A DNA stretch of 64,000 bases from Epiperipatus broadwayi. Lineage: Eukaryota > Onychophora > Udeonychophora > Euonychophora > Peripatidae. The DNA is taken from positions 34,037,979-34,101,978 of the forward strand of contig JAQFVV010006198.1 of the NCBI GenBank assembly GCA_028023455.1, written 5' to 3'. A program made the position numbers and the translations under genes. The notes below the pieces were generated by a model. It was not told where the DNA came from, did no database searches, and saw nothing but the letters and a program-made list of their open reading frames with translations. Below, piece after piece: positions 1 to 10,366 of the stretch. Position 1 is the stretch's first letter, and every line of letters starts with the position of its first letter.

Positions 1-202
1 ATTTTAACGTTATTTGAGAAGGAATGGCTATAACATTGGTGCATGGAGATTTATAGGTTTTCTTTTTTCTTTGAGTTCAATCAGCAAATGATTGACAATT
101 TGAATATATGTCTTATTATGTGTGTCCGTTTCTTAATCATTAGTATAACTATACTATTGCTAATGATCTATTTTAGCAATAGTGTAAGTATACTAAAGAA
201 CC

Positions 203-290
203 CTGCATGGTTTAGTGCAGCGGTAAAGCGTCAGACTCTGGAGCGTAAAGCTATCAGATCAGTTCCAGTTCCGGCACTTCTGGTGCTCAA
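203..290 (+). repeat. tRNA-like fragment, possible SINE head
   Basis: A GC-richer patch in AT-rich DNA with a box-A-like stretch (TGGTTTAGTGCAGCGG) and, about 50 bases on, a box-B-like GTTCCAGTTCC. The spacing suits a tRNA-derived promoter. The acceptor stem does not pair convincingly, so a functional tRNA is unlikely and a decayed tRNA-derived SINE is preferred. Confidence 0.3.
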
Positions 291-458
291 ACTTTTTGTG
301 AAGTCCCAAATAATAAAGCCATTCCTTTATTTATTTTTATTTAAAAATTGATACACATTATTACAAAATTGCTGAAACTGCCCACTAAATGGGATTAAAT
401 CTAAGGTGATTACATTGTTAGAGCCAATTTATTCAAACCTTTTTGAACACTTTTTGTA

Positions 459-496
459 CATACACCTACATTTCGACTGTCCTGCAGTCTTCTTCG
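459..496 (-). ncRNA. Hammerhead-ribozyme-like core, decayed, inverted partner
   Basis: Read on the - strand, a pairable stem (GACTG, loop CAGGA, CAGTC) is followed by GAAA, a small hairpin-like stretch and GTA. These are in hammerhead order, but the usual CTGANGA box is degraded to CGAAGA. It lies head to head with the better copy at 526-566, and homology extends further left to about 410. Motif match only; no cleavage evidence. Confidence 0.35.
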
Positions 497-525
497 TTTT
501 TTTAAGAAATTAAAATGAACTGGCT

Positions 526-566
526 CTGAAGAAGACTGCAGGACAGTCGAAACATAGATGTATGTA
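526..566 (+). ncRNA. Hammerhead-ribozyme-like core
   Basis: The order is CTGAAGA (matching CTGANGA), a perfect five-pair stem II (GACTG/CAGTC around CAGGA), GAAA, a four-pair stem III (CATA/TATG around GATG), then GTA, which fits the NUH cleavage triplet. A convincing stem I between the flanking bases is not visible, so activity is doubtful. Such motifs are known in PLEs and in tandem repeats called retrozymes, and PLE fragments are common in this window. Confidence 0.45.
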
Positions 567-1091
567 AAAATAAAGAGTTTTGCTAAAAAGTGTTCAAAGT
601 GTTTTGGATAAATTGTATTTATAGGATATTACAGCAAAACAAAGATAAGTGTGATTTTGGTAATATTTATTGTTAGAGCCAGTTAGTGTTGCTATGGTTA
701 TGACAACGTTAACGGAAAATATGCGATTGAGAAATCTTGGAATAATTTTATTTACAAAGAAAAGTGTCGTTAGTGGCATTGTATGCAGCACTTAAATAAT
801 TTACAATATCTGAAAAAAATGTTAGATATATTGCCTTTAAAATACAAAATGCGGCATTTTAGATTATTAATTTTATTACAATGTTGCTAAAATTTTGGAA
901 TATTTTTAGATGAGATCGCCTGCATTTATGAATGAATGGAAGTAAACTAAAATATTTATTGTTAGTGACATCATTATTAGCATTAATATGTACTTGTTTA
1001 AATAATTTGAGTCCATCCCTACTAAGTATTTATTATTTTCTGTAAATGGAAGGCTTAAAATAATAACAATTATATATATATATACTTTTAG

Positions 1092-1192
1092 CTCATCTTT
1101 TGAAAGATGATATTATTCAGGGAGCTGCATTTCTAAGCCAGCAAGGAGGCTGTATATATTCAGTGGGCAAATTAGATGAGTCACAAGCCCAG
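1092..1192 (+). CDS. Profilin, internal coding exon
   Basis: An exon bounded by an acceptor ending TTTTAG and a GTAAAA donor. It is open in one frame only. After two bases completing a split codon it encodes 33 residues beginning HLLKDDIIQGAAFLSQQGG and ending DESQAQ. This matches the N-terminal half of metazoan profilins, small cytoplasmic proteins that bind G-actin, poly-proline and phosphoinositides and promote actin assembly. The exon ends in phase 0, exactly matching the phase-0 exon at 23303. The missing start (roughly 5-10 residues, with the N-terminal helix) should lie upstream. The identification rests mainly on the C-terminal exon; the joined frame supports it. Confidence 0.75.
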
Positions 1193-1284
1193 GTAAAAAC
1201 TGTTTACAAATTATCAAAATTAGACTTATATTTGTTTATTTTAATTTGAAGTTTATATTTTTTTATTTATTTCTATTTCTTTTT

Positions 1285-2440
1285 ATGAGTAAATAAGCAA
1301 ATATTTTATCTAGCGCCGTGCTTGCAATTATATTTCATTCCAATATCAGCCTTTCAAGCTAATTGAGCACGCGCCTTTGAGAGTGTTAAATAAATGAATA
1401 CTCTCCTCTTCAATCCAAGATATAGCATTTATGCAGGAATAAAAAGAATCCCTCTTATTCCTACGACTCAAATTCTTTTATATGAGCAAATCTGAAGAAC
1501 TTCTGAAGAGAGCGTGAGTAGATTCTCACTTTAAATTACTATTTACGATGTTTTTTGACTGAATGGTGTCGGTGTAATTACTTAGAATTTACTAGACGTC
1601 ATTCTTACTGAAACTTAATTATGAGTAAATAAGCAAATATTTTATCTAGCGCCATGCTTGCAATTATATTTCAGTCCAATATCAGCCTTTCAAGCTAATT
1701 GAGCACGCGCCTTTGAGAGTATTAAATAAATGAATACTCTCCTCTTCAATCCAAGATATAGCATTTATGCAGGAGTAAAAAGAATCCCTCTTATTCCTAT
1801 GACTCAAATTCTTTTACAAGAGCAAATCTGAAGAACTTCTAGTAAATTCTAAGTAATTATATCGACGTCATTCAGTCAAAAAACATCTTAAATAGTAATT
1901 TAAAGTGAGAATCTACTCACGCTCTCTTCAGAAGTTCTTCAGATTTACTCATATAAAAGAATTTGAGTCATAGGAATAAGAGGGATTCTTTTTATTCCTG
2001 CATAAATGCTATATCTTGGATTGAAGAGGAGAGTATTCATTTATTTAACTTTCTCAAAGGCGCATGCTCAATTAGCTTGAAAGGCTGATATTGGAATGAA
2101 ATATAATTGCAAGCACGGCGCTAGATAAAATATTTGCTTATTTACTCATAATTAAGTTTCAGTAAGAATGACGTCTAGTAAATTCTAAGTAATTACACCG
2201 ACATCATTCAGTCAAAAAACATCGTAAATAGTAATTTAAAGTGAGAATCTACTCACGCTCTCTTCAGAAGTTCTTCAGATTTGCTCATATAAAAGAATTT
2301 GAGTCATAGGAATAAGAGGGATTCTTTTTATTCCTGCATAAATGCTATATCTTGGATTGAAGAGGAGAGTATTCATTTATTTAACACTCTCAAAGGCACG
2401 TGCTCAGTTAGCTTGAAAGGCTGATATTGGAATGAAATAT
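1285..2440. repeat. 336-bp repeat in two direct plus two inverted copies
   Basis: A unit beginning ATGAGTAAATAAGCAAAT starts at 1285 and again at 1621, a period of 336 bases. The second copy is cut at about 1840. From 1841 the same unit runs in reverse (about 1841-2149) and again from about 2150 to 2440, where the last copy lacks its final 40 or so bases. The copies are nearly identical, differing at scattered bases. No coding capacity is seen. The two halves could form a very large hairpin. It might be a tandem satellite-like element that inverted, or the repeated termini of a mobile element. Confidence 0.85.
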
Positions 2441-3017
2441 TTCTTTTTACGTGATCTCCCACCTCCATTAAACTAAAACATATCAAGTTTGAAAACGTTA
2501 ATATGATAATTCACAAGCCAGATTAGCAAAGACTCCTTTAAAAGAATTTACAAATAATGCCCCTTTCATGTCAGGTGTAAAAATATAGCAAATTGGAGGT
2601 CAGACAGAAGTGGCATATTATTTTTTACCTGACAAATAAATTGGCATTGATATCAATCATTTAAATGATTCTTTGTTGAATCTGGCTTGTAAATTTGTAT
2701 TGGAACATTTTCGGACTTGGTTATTCTATGAATAGAGTTATATTCTCAGTATTATATCTTTGATAAGCTGTGGTTTATTTACAAGCTTGTTTAAAACTTA
2801 GAATTCCATTATGGCTTAAGTAATTTGTTTGCCAGCCAAACAGATTGGAGACCATTTTTTATATTGTGTTGACTACCGGTACAGAATACTAATGTATTAA
2901 TTAAATTAGAAAGTCTATTTGGAATTCATTATTTATTAATTTGAAATTAAATTTCAAAAAAGAAATAACAGCAAAAGAGATTTTTCATCATTTGTGTTTG
3001 GGTATGATATCTATTAC
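2441..3017. other. Intronic AT-rich DNA, nothing recognised
   Basis: No open frame of note and no repeat structure that I can define. Confidence 0.6.
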
Positions 3018-3133
3018 AATTATTGTTAGCCGAGAGGTCATCGCAGCCACCTTGCAAGCAAGTAGTTGGTTGCAGGCGGTTGTGGGTTCGCCTCCCGGCT
3101 GATGCTATGACATATAGAAAAAAAAAATTATTG
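3018..3133 (+). repeat. tRNA-derived SINE (family C) with short target duplication
   Basis: A tRNA-like head has box A TTAGCCGAGAGG and box B GGTTCGCCTCCC, separated by a long variable-arm-like segment as in Leu or Ser tRNAs. A short tail (GATGCTATGACATAT) leads into an A-run. AATTATTG flanks both sides (3018-3025 and 3126-3133), fitting a target-site duplication. A sister copy lies at 20557-20675 and a truncated reverse copy at 52121-52190. The SINE would move using a partner LINE. Confidence 0.8.
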
Positions 3134-4439
3134 ACAAAGATGATCACTTGCCATGTTTCTAGGGTTTGAAGCCGGCATACATTGAATAAGATTTACTGTA
3201 CAAGTGTTCAAATTATTTTGTATGGATAAGAACAAATAGCATCTACTCATGTTTTAATGAACCTATGATTCAACTCTCAGATGGTTATGGAATTATTAAA
3301 AGTCATTGAGGATGAAAAGGAATTCCATATATTTATGGATGATGAAAAAAAGAATAACAGAATATTATACAATATGATCTTTAATATGGTTTGCTACTTA
3401 GAAATAATGGCAGTTTAGAAGAAATGTTAAATTTTCCTATTTTAAATACTTAAATTCAATAACTATATCGGCATTAACATGGATCGCTGTGAATCTGATG
3501 GGCTATGGTTAAGAAACAGGTAATCCTGGCAGGTGATGGTAGAAATCAAAATGGCATTTTTCCTAACAGATTGAAATATTTTCCTCATATTGTATTTTTT
3601 TACTTTGAATATAAAAGGAAAGGAACAGAAAAATTCAAGGTAACAAAAGTTGTGCTTACGTCATTGTTCAATACTTAGGATAAATATTACCAATTTAATA
3701 GAAACTGTAACGTAGCGTTGAAGCATTTAAGAAAATTATTAGTTAAGGTTGTAGTTGACATTTCATTTAGCTATTTTTCTCCGTTGTAGCATGTATCGTG
3801 TTTAATGGTTTCTTATAGTAATACATGTCCTGTGAATCTAGTAATGATGAGATAATGGTAAAAACTATTAACAGACAAAGGATATTACATATTTCTATTA
3901 ATATTTGGTCAAGCAGTTATCATGGAAGATTTCGCTTGATGATTGATATTTTGAAATCCTTTCTGAATTCCCCGGGTGATTGATCTAGACAACTTTAGTT
4001 AGCAAATCTTGTTACTTCAACTGCAGTAGAAGAACCATTCTTATGATCATATTGTGTATGCCTTTTCAATGTGGAACGTATAGTCGATATTATTGATTTT
4101 TGCTTCTTCTACAATTAAGTTCCTAACTTTTGGAAGCCAAATGATTGGAATGTCATGCTGTAATTACTGATCTATAACAATTATTAACATTCTCTGCAGA
4201 TTACTAATAATTAATTATCATTTTCATAAATGATATATATATTAGAATCATGAAGAAAAAAAATATTTTCATAACTGGTCAGAAGAGGGCAGCAATATGC
4301 ATCACAAAAATATTCTGGGCATCGACTTAAGTAATCAGAGAAATTGCTTGGATGAATGGGAGAAAAAATTGATAAATGAAGTAAAGAAAAGAAAGAGAGA
4401 CTGATAAAGAAATGAATAGTGTTTTCATATAATAAATAT
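3134..4439. other. Intronic AT-rich DNA, nothing recognised
   Basis: No exon, RNA gene or defined repeat was recognised here. Confidence 0.5.
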
Positions 4440-5445
4440 GACGTAACAAGAATTGTATGGAAGTGAGTGGCAGTAGCAGGGTCAACTTATGGTAACAATG
4501 CATTGTGTTAGTAAAGAGATATTAGATTACTTAAAAAAAGTACAAATATAAGTAGGAAGACATGCATTAGATGCAGATATGTGAACAGCAAAGGAAGTAA
4601 TTCAAGGAAAAATGGGATGATCAAGGTTTTATATGAGAGATGCAAAAAGTAAAATGAAAATGTTCAATAAATTGCAATTTACGGATAATAAGAGAATAGC
4701 CAAAATAGTATTCAATTTGGTTACAAGTAAAGGACAGGCAACAATATGGGTGAGAAAGGTAGTATGGTATGCAGAAGATTTGGATAACGACTTTATGTCA
4801 GTATACTTGTACAAAAGGTGGGACAATTGTGTTAGGAAGATTGCTGAGTGTTATAGTAGCAAAGAATGGGATAGAAGAATAAATGCATTAATAAAAAATA
4901 GGGAGTTGGGGAGATGGAGAATTAGTACAGAGAGTATAGAAGTAAACAGAATATTGGATGTGAGTTAATTTACGATAATAGCAAGGAAAATAGTTTACTG
5001 TTTAAGGCTCGAACAGAATCGTTAGCAACAAAGGAATATGCACACAAATGGAGAAATGTAGGTGATTTAGTCTGCAATTTATGTAAGGAAATCACCGAAA
5101 ATAGTAGGCATCTGCTAATTGAATGTAAATGCTTATAAGCAGAAAGGGTACAAATAAAGAATCTATGGGAGAATAAATATAAGCAAAGTGATTATACAGA
5201 AAGTGGGTTCTTGGTTTTCATGCTGGGTTTGGAAAAAGATAATGAGGATCTAGATATAAAGGCCATAGAGTGGGCAAAGATGATGTTGTGGTAATGGAAT
5301 GGAGCAGGATAGAGAAGAATATGGGAAAAACTTAGGGTGGGGAATGGAAAGGGAAGATAAGGTGGCTAACAGGTTTCATTGGACATAGTGGTTGAGAGAT
5401 TCCTGACTTCGATAAAAGAGAGCGCATCACATCACATTTACAGAA
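4440..5445 (+). pseudogene. Non-LTR retrotransposon, 3' end of ORF2 (family L)
   Basis: A fragment of the C-terminal part of a LINE polyprotein. It reads in pieces: a segment before 4620 with a conserved-looking VGRHALDA; an open stretch 4633-4968 rich in W, K and R; then, past a frameshift near 4970, a zinc-knuckle-like CNLCKEITENSRHLLIEC pattern (C-x2-C-x8-H-x4-C). Stops and frameshifts show it is dead. The 3' end carries the tail GAGAGATTCCTGACTTCG and closes in CATCACATCACAT repeats, shared with copies at 10084, 20103, 20772 and 34953. Clade not assigned; the reverse transcriptase core is absent. Confidence 0.7.
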
Positions 5446-6350
5446 TGTGAAATTTCTAATGTAAAACAACATTAGGTATTTTATGATATTTGGCTTATTG
5501 GTAAAAGAACTTTCTGCTGAGAAAAAGTTTTATAATCAATTTCAGGTACTTAAAACGAGACTCTTTTGTCACAATAATTGGAATGATTATGCCATCAATA
5601 ACTGTCTTATTAATATAAAAACTTTCCAGAATAGATAATTTACGGGCTATAATTATCCAGTCAAAAGAAAGAAATAGATGTGAGTTAGCAGAACCACAAT
5701 TAATATAATGGAGACTTATTACTGAGTGACACTGTCCAAGATCAGTATCTTAAAAATGAATAAATAAGAATGCAATATCTTTAATCATAACGTCATTGAA
5801 AGAATTAAAAAACTGAATTAGAGAGAAGAGGTAACAGTAGATGGAAAATTGAAGTATTAAACAGGATTTCAAGGATTGTAAGACACTCTATATGAGATAG
5901 TTGGATGAGATAAGGAAGTTGGCGAGAGATGTTGAGAAAGAAGTCGTGGATTAGATAAATTTAACCACAAAAGACCACTTGCTTCTCCAGGCAAGTAATC
6001 TTTAAAGCTATTTTACAAGAGTAAAATATTTTAAAAAATAAATCCAGAATTTCAGATGTATTTATGTAATTATTATTAGTCCACATAATAATGTCATTGG
6101 ATTCTTTTGATATTTAGAACAAACACTGATAGAATTGATATTTGTCACACCTGAAATTATGGAAATTTCAACGGAAATTAACTGATTCGATTTATTCTGT
6201 TACTAGTCCTCATTATTTCATTTTATTTTTGCAATAGTATATGCTTTTTGCCACAGAAGAGTAATGAACAATTGCTTCTTTTAGGTGTAATATCTGGTTT
6301 GTTCATCTCAATAAATAGTCATACCATTCATTCTATATTTATTAAAACAA
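5446..6350. other. Intronic AT-rich DNA, nothing recognised
   Basis: No gene or clear repeat boundary seen. Confidence 0.5.
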
Positions 6351-6565
6351 GCAAAACTCTCTATATGTATTGCCACTCAGTGCAAGCCAGAGTAATCAGT
6401 GGATGAGAGAAGGCTTGTGCATAAAATACCCATCTAGTGCCTACTCATCCAATATTCCCAGAGTAGTTTCTGGCTTGTGGCCTTCGTCAGTGAGAGCCTT
6501 GGATCTGAGAGCACACTGCACCTAGGCAAGCATAAGGAATGGTGATCATGTGATGTTTATTGGCA
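6351..6565 (+). mobile_element. Foldback MITE family A, internally deleted copy
   Basis: It shares with other family A copies the order GCAAAACTCT, GTGCAAGCC, GGCTTGTGCATAAAA, GCCTACTCATCCAATAT, a GGCTTGTGG segment, a CTGAGAGCA segment and CACTGCACCTAG, then jumps to the terminal GGTGATCATGTGATGTTTA. The second arm present in complete copies (for example 55246-55735) is missing. Non-coding. Confidence 0.7.
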
Positions 6566-7139
6566 TTCTACATTTACACGTTAAATTTCTCTACATGATC
6601 TCAGGTTGAGATATTTAGATTCGACAAGGTAATAATGCTTCCTAATTGTCACTATTGGCTCGCCACTGTTAATTAATTCATTATTCATAATGCTTAGAAC
6701 CACATTAAAAATTGGGTTTCCTAAGGTGGTATTTTAAAAACAAAAAAAAATTGTGCATATGATGAAATAAAAGTGCTTAGAAACAGATGCCTAATGAGAG
6801 TTTAAAATGTTTGAGAGTATGAATATATTTCTGTGAGTGCTTTTCAAACAAACTTGGTAGCGTAAGTCATTTAGCACCATCTTTAGGAAAACCACCATCA
6901 ATTAGTGGAAGAAAATAAATGTACTTATTTTTTCAACTTGTAAGTGCTTAAGAATAAGATAGGGAGCTTTCCAAGAACTATATTTACTATGCTAATGCTT
7001 TGTATTAGGGGAAAGTTACAATTCTTGTATTAACAAAACATCGCATAACCTCCCAGCTGTCTATTATTCAATTAGGAAAAGACAAAAATATTGAACAGAG
7101 AAGAAATATTAAAGAAGTTGATCACATGATAAAGATAAA
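6566..7139. other. Intronic AT-rich DNA, nothing recognised
   Basis: No open frame or repeat identified. Confidence 0.5.
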
Positions 7140-8516
7140 TAAAAGCAAATTTAATTCAATTCAATTCATTTATTTGCCGTACAAAACTACAGCATAAAGC
7201 CAATTACAGTATTGCACCATAACAAATATATAAATACATAAATGAGTTTAAATGACAAATTATTAATATAATTATGTGCCATATTTCAATAAAAGATAAT
7301 TAACACATTTAAAAATCTAAAGTAAAATTAAACATCAGCATATAAACAATTATTATTAAAACATTAATAATAACAAATAAATAAAAGGGATAAATATAAA
7401 GCACGTAACAAAATAATAATAATAAAAAAACAATTTAACAAATATATATATATAAACAAAATCAAGTTAAACCAATCAAATCTGACATTTAAATCTAATA
7501 ACATTACAAAATTGATTATTATCTAAATTGAAGTAATTAATATTACTACAAATCTGATTATATAAACATGGTAGCCTAAATAAAGGAGACAATCTAAGAA
7601 CATTGGAATGACAAGTTTTAATGTAACAAACAGAAGCAGACCGAGTATCATGCACATGAGATCTAATTATAACAGTAGAAATTGTGTTAGATAAAAGAAC
7701 TATTCTATTAACAAGTTTATAAAGATATTTAAGATTTCTATATTGTCTTCTAGAAGAAAGATGAACAACAGTTTTATTTCCCAAAGAAACATATTTAGAA
7801 AACTTATTAGACACTGATTGTAATAAATTACATCCCTGTTTAGAGCTAGGATTCCAAATGACTGAGCAATATTCAATGATGGGAAGAACCAATGATAAAA
7901 ATAATTTAAATTTTGTATCACCACTGAAATGATAACCAAACCTTAGAATAGTACCTATAATTTTTAAAGCCTTACCAATAATCATTTCCAAATGAGGAAG
8001 AAAGGATCCATTACTAGAAAATATAACTCCCAAATCTTTTTGGGATTCAACAGAAATAATTTTGTGACAATTAATAGATTAAGAAAAATGCAAAACTTCA
8101 GATTTTTTAGTATACGAGACTAAGGAACATTTACTGAAATTAACAGACATATTATTTAGATCACACCAAGCACTAAAATTATCTATATCCTTTTGAAGAA
8201 GAGTGCAATCAAACACAGATGTGATTCTTCTAAAGATTTTACAGTCATCTGCATAGCACAAAAGATAAGAAGATTTTAAGCAATCCTTAAGGTCATTCAT
8301 ATAAATGTTAAAAAGCATAAGTGCTAAAATACTACCCTGAGGAACTCCCAAATTACATTTAAAATTAGATGAAATAGTATTATTAAATTTAATATATGCA
8401 GTACGACCATGAAGAAAGGATTGAAACCAATAAACAACCTTAGTAGAAAAACCCATTTGATATAATTTGCGAAGAATACTGTGGTCTACTTTATCAAAAG
8501 CTTTTGATAGTGTTTG
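7140..8516 (-). pseudogene. Non-LTR retrotransposon reverse transcriptase, 5'-truncated
   Basis: Read on the - strand from 8516, the frame opens inside reverse transcriptase motif A (SKAFDKVDHSILRKLY). It continues through motif B (LGVPQGSIL, LFNIYMNDL) and the catalytic C motif YADD (frame 8456-8079), then after a stop and frameshift near 8060 through the connection/thumb region (8033-7476: GVIFSSNGSF...). The upstream endonuclease is missing, as expected for 5' truncation during target-primed insertion. The 3' UTR ends in a short repeat of GAATT units near 7150. The motif style fits the CR1/Jockey/I group of LINEs. The YADD site is intact but the frame is broken, so it is inactive. It abuts a PLE fragment at 8517. 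Confidence 0.85.
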
Positions 8517-8775
8517 TAAACCACTTATTAACTTTGCCCTTAAGAAAAAATGGATAAGACACTCATAAACTTTCTATTGTCAGTTGTCTTTGATAGAATA
8601 TCGTATTCGGTTAGAGTGCCACTTTAAATTCAGTATTCACGAATCGCAGGTTCAATTCTCATATTAATACTATCACTAATCAGGCCAGTAAGATCTGAAG
8701 AAGAGAGGAGAATTATACCACTCAGAACATTATGATACATACTAATCTGTGCTCTGCAACTAGTAGTTAAATGTA
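8517..8775 (+). mobile_element. Penelope-like element 3' region fragment
   Basis: It is colinear with 26105-26395, which directly follows a GIY-YIG endonuclease remnant. Shared blocks include CACTTATTAACTTTGCCCTTAAG, the GTTGTCTTTGATAGAAT region and a GAAGAAGAGAGGAGAAT motif. The last, with a following CAGAAC or GAAAC, looks like a degenerate form of the hammerhead-like motif. Non-coding. Confidence 0.55.
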
Positions 8776-9915
8776 TTTCAAAAGTATTTATAATTTTAGA
8801 TTATGGAGACAATCCCCGATATAATTAAAAATTAATTATAAAATTTATGTAATGATAAATTTTATATAATGATAATGCACATCATCATAATACATTACAA
8901 TCATTTCTCATAGTCGCATGCTTTCTCACATATACTAAGTATTTATCTGCTGAAATGTGATGTACTTAGAAATTGGGGGGGGGGGGATCTTAAATGGTTA
9001 TTTTAATCAATATTAATGGTAACATTACTCTTGTTTAAATTTTCACTTTATGGAAAAAAGGATTTCACTATTTTTTCATTATATCTATTTTTCATGCTAA
9101 AATAGATTCTAATGGTTTAAAATGGCAAACCATTTCAGTAACATCATGAGTAAACAAACATAAATTCATGAAGGACAAAAATTTAAAGTTATGACTATAT
9201 TTTTTGCTAACGGTATTATGACTCTTGCCACTTTGAACATATTTATAAATATTTTTGATGCCCTTTGCTTTTACAAGAACTTACACCTACTCATTTTATT
9301 TGAAGCCACAGTTCCCTTTTGATTTCAACAAATAATAGGATGTGCCATAATTATATCGACTAAATCTGATACCTAGCTTTTCATGACATGATTTTATACC
9401 ACTTAGTGCTTATTTATAAATGCCATAATTTTCTGAAAGGGAACTCTTATTTGGTAAGAATTTATATTTCTCTTCATTTTAGACCATTTTTCTTAATTTA
9501 AACAAGGACTAGTGAATTTCCCAATTATATCATCTAAATCTGATACCTAGCCCTTCAGGGTCTTACACAATATTTAAAATAATCATATTTTCATTATTAA
9601 TTTCGACTAGAACTAAGAATTTTCTATTCTTTCTGTGTGCTTTTCATGCATAACCCCCCTGGATTAATACTTAAAAATAACAAAGTTATAACAGATAATC
9701 ACATCTTTCATTAATTTAAGAATTGCCCAATTTCATGTTTAGAATATTTATTTTATTTTTAGAATAATGCTATTATATTATTCCTTTTTTATGTGACTGC
9801 TCATTTTGCAATCAATAAAATATAAAAGCAGGTTTTTAATAGTTTCTACGTTGTACCTTTGTTTGCTTTTTCATTTTACCTTCATATATGTATGTGAAAA
9901 TAATCTCAGTGCTAA
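8776..9915. other. Intronic DNA with a G12 tract and a weak duplicated block
   Basis: It contains a run of twelve G (8975-8986). It also holds a weak duplication: CTAAATCTGATACCTAGC occurs at about 9360 and again at about 9533, in both cases preceded by an ATTATATC-like stretch. No gene seen. Confidence 0.5.
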
Positions 9916-10037
9916 TATCAAATATTAAATCATCCCACATAGTTATGAAATTCAGCACCGCCCTCTTGTGAAATAAATATATTAGAGTCCGTGTTTTGAG
10001 GTTGGCTATTACTTAACCATGTGGGATGATTTAATAT
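9916..10037. mobile_element. Small palindromic MITE (family P)
   Basis: The ends are inverted: AAATCATCCCACATAGTTA on the left and TAACCATGTGGGATGATTT on the right, flanking a core with AAATAAATATATTAGA. A longer relative sits at 52976-53138. Non-coding. Confidence 0.65.
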
Positions 10038-10083
10038 ATATATTGTACCGGATCCACATTGGTCAACTTGAGGTCACCACTAG

Positions 10084-10366
10084 GCTAGTTAATGAAGTTA
10101 TGGAAGAATAAATATGACAAAAGTGATTATACAGAAAATGGATTATTGGTTTTTATACTGGGTTTGGGAAAAGGTATGGGAGATTTATATATAAAGACTA
10201 TAGAATTGTCAAAGGTTATGTTGTGGAAATGGGGATGGAGCAGAATATGGGAAAATTTAGAGTGGGGAATGGAAGATAAAGTGGCTAACAGATTTCTCTG
10301 GGCATAGTTGCTGAGAGATTCCTGACTCCGTTTAAGGAGAAGCCACAGTGCATCACATCACATCAT
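10084..10366 (+). pseudogene. LINE family L, 3' terminal fragment
   Basis: An open frame at 10092-10307 encodes residues beginning MKLWKNKYDKSDYTENG, matching in frame the end of the family L ORF2 at 5160-5400. The same GAGAGATTCCTGACTCCG tail and CATCACATCACATC 3' repeat follow. It is a short 5'-truncated insertion. Confidence 0.75.

Larger units (their letters stand above)
1..1091. other. AT-rich intron or 5' flank of the profilin gene
   Basis: Apart from a tRNA-like fragment and a head-to-head pair of hammerhead-like motifs, listed separately, this stretch holds only AT-rich sequence and simple (TA)n runs just before the exon at 1092. The longest open frame, 43-351, has no recognisable domain and runs through the tRNA-like fragment, so it is treated as non-coding. 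No convincing first profilin exon (start codon, N-terminal helix, donor leaving one base of a split codon) was found. Confidence 0.5.

Noticed and set aside
43-58. ATGGAGATTTATAGGT as possible first profilin exon
   Set aside because: The donor would leave two bases of a codon, whereas the exon at 1092 needs one.
43-351. 102-codon open frame
   Set aside because: No domain; low-complexity hydrophobic start, then reads through the tRNA-like fragment.
3026-3115. Genuine Leu or Ser tRNA gene
   Set aside because: Acceptor stem does not pair, there is an A-rich tail, and near copies occur elsewhere with target duplications; a SINE fits better.
9355-9570. Tandem repeat of about 175 bases
   Set aside because: Only an 18-base core and a short preceding stretch are shared; the rest diverges, so not called as an array.
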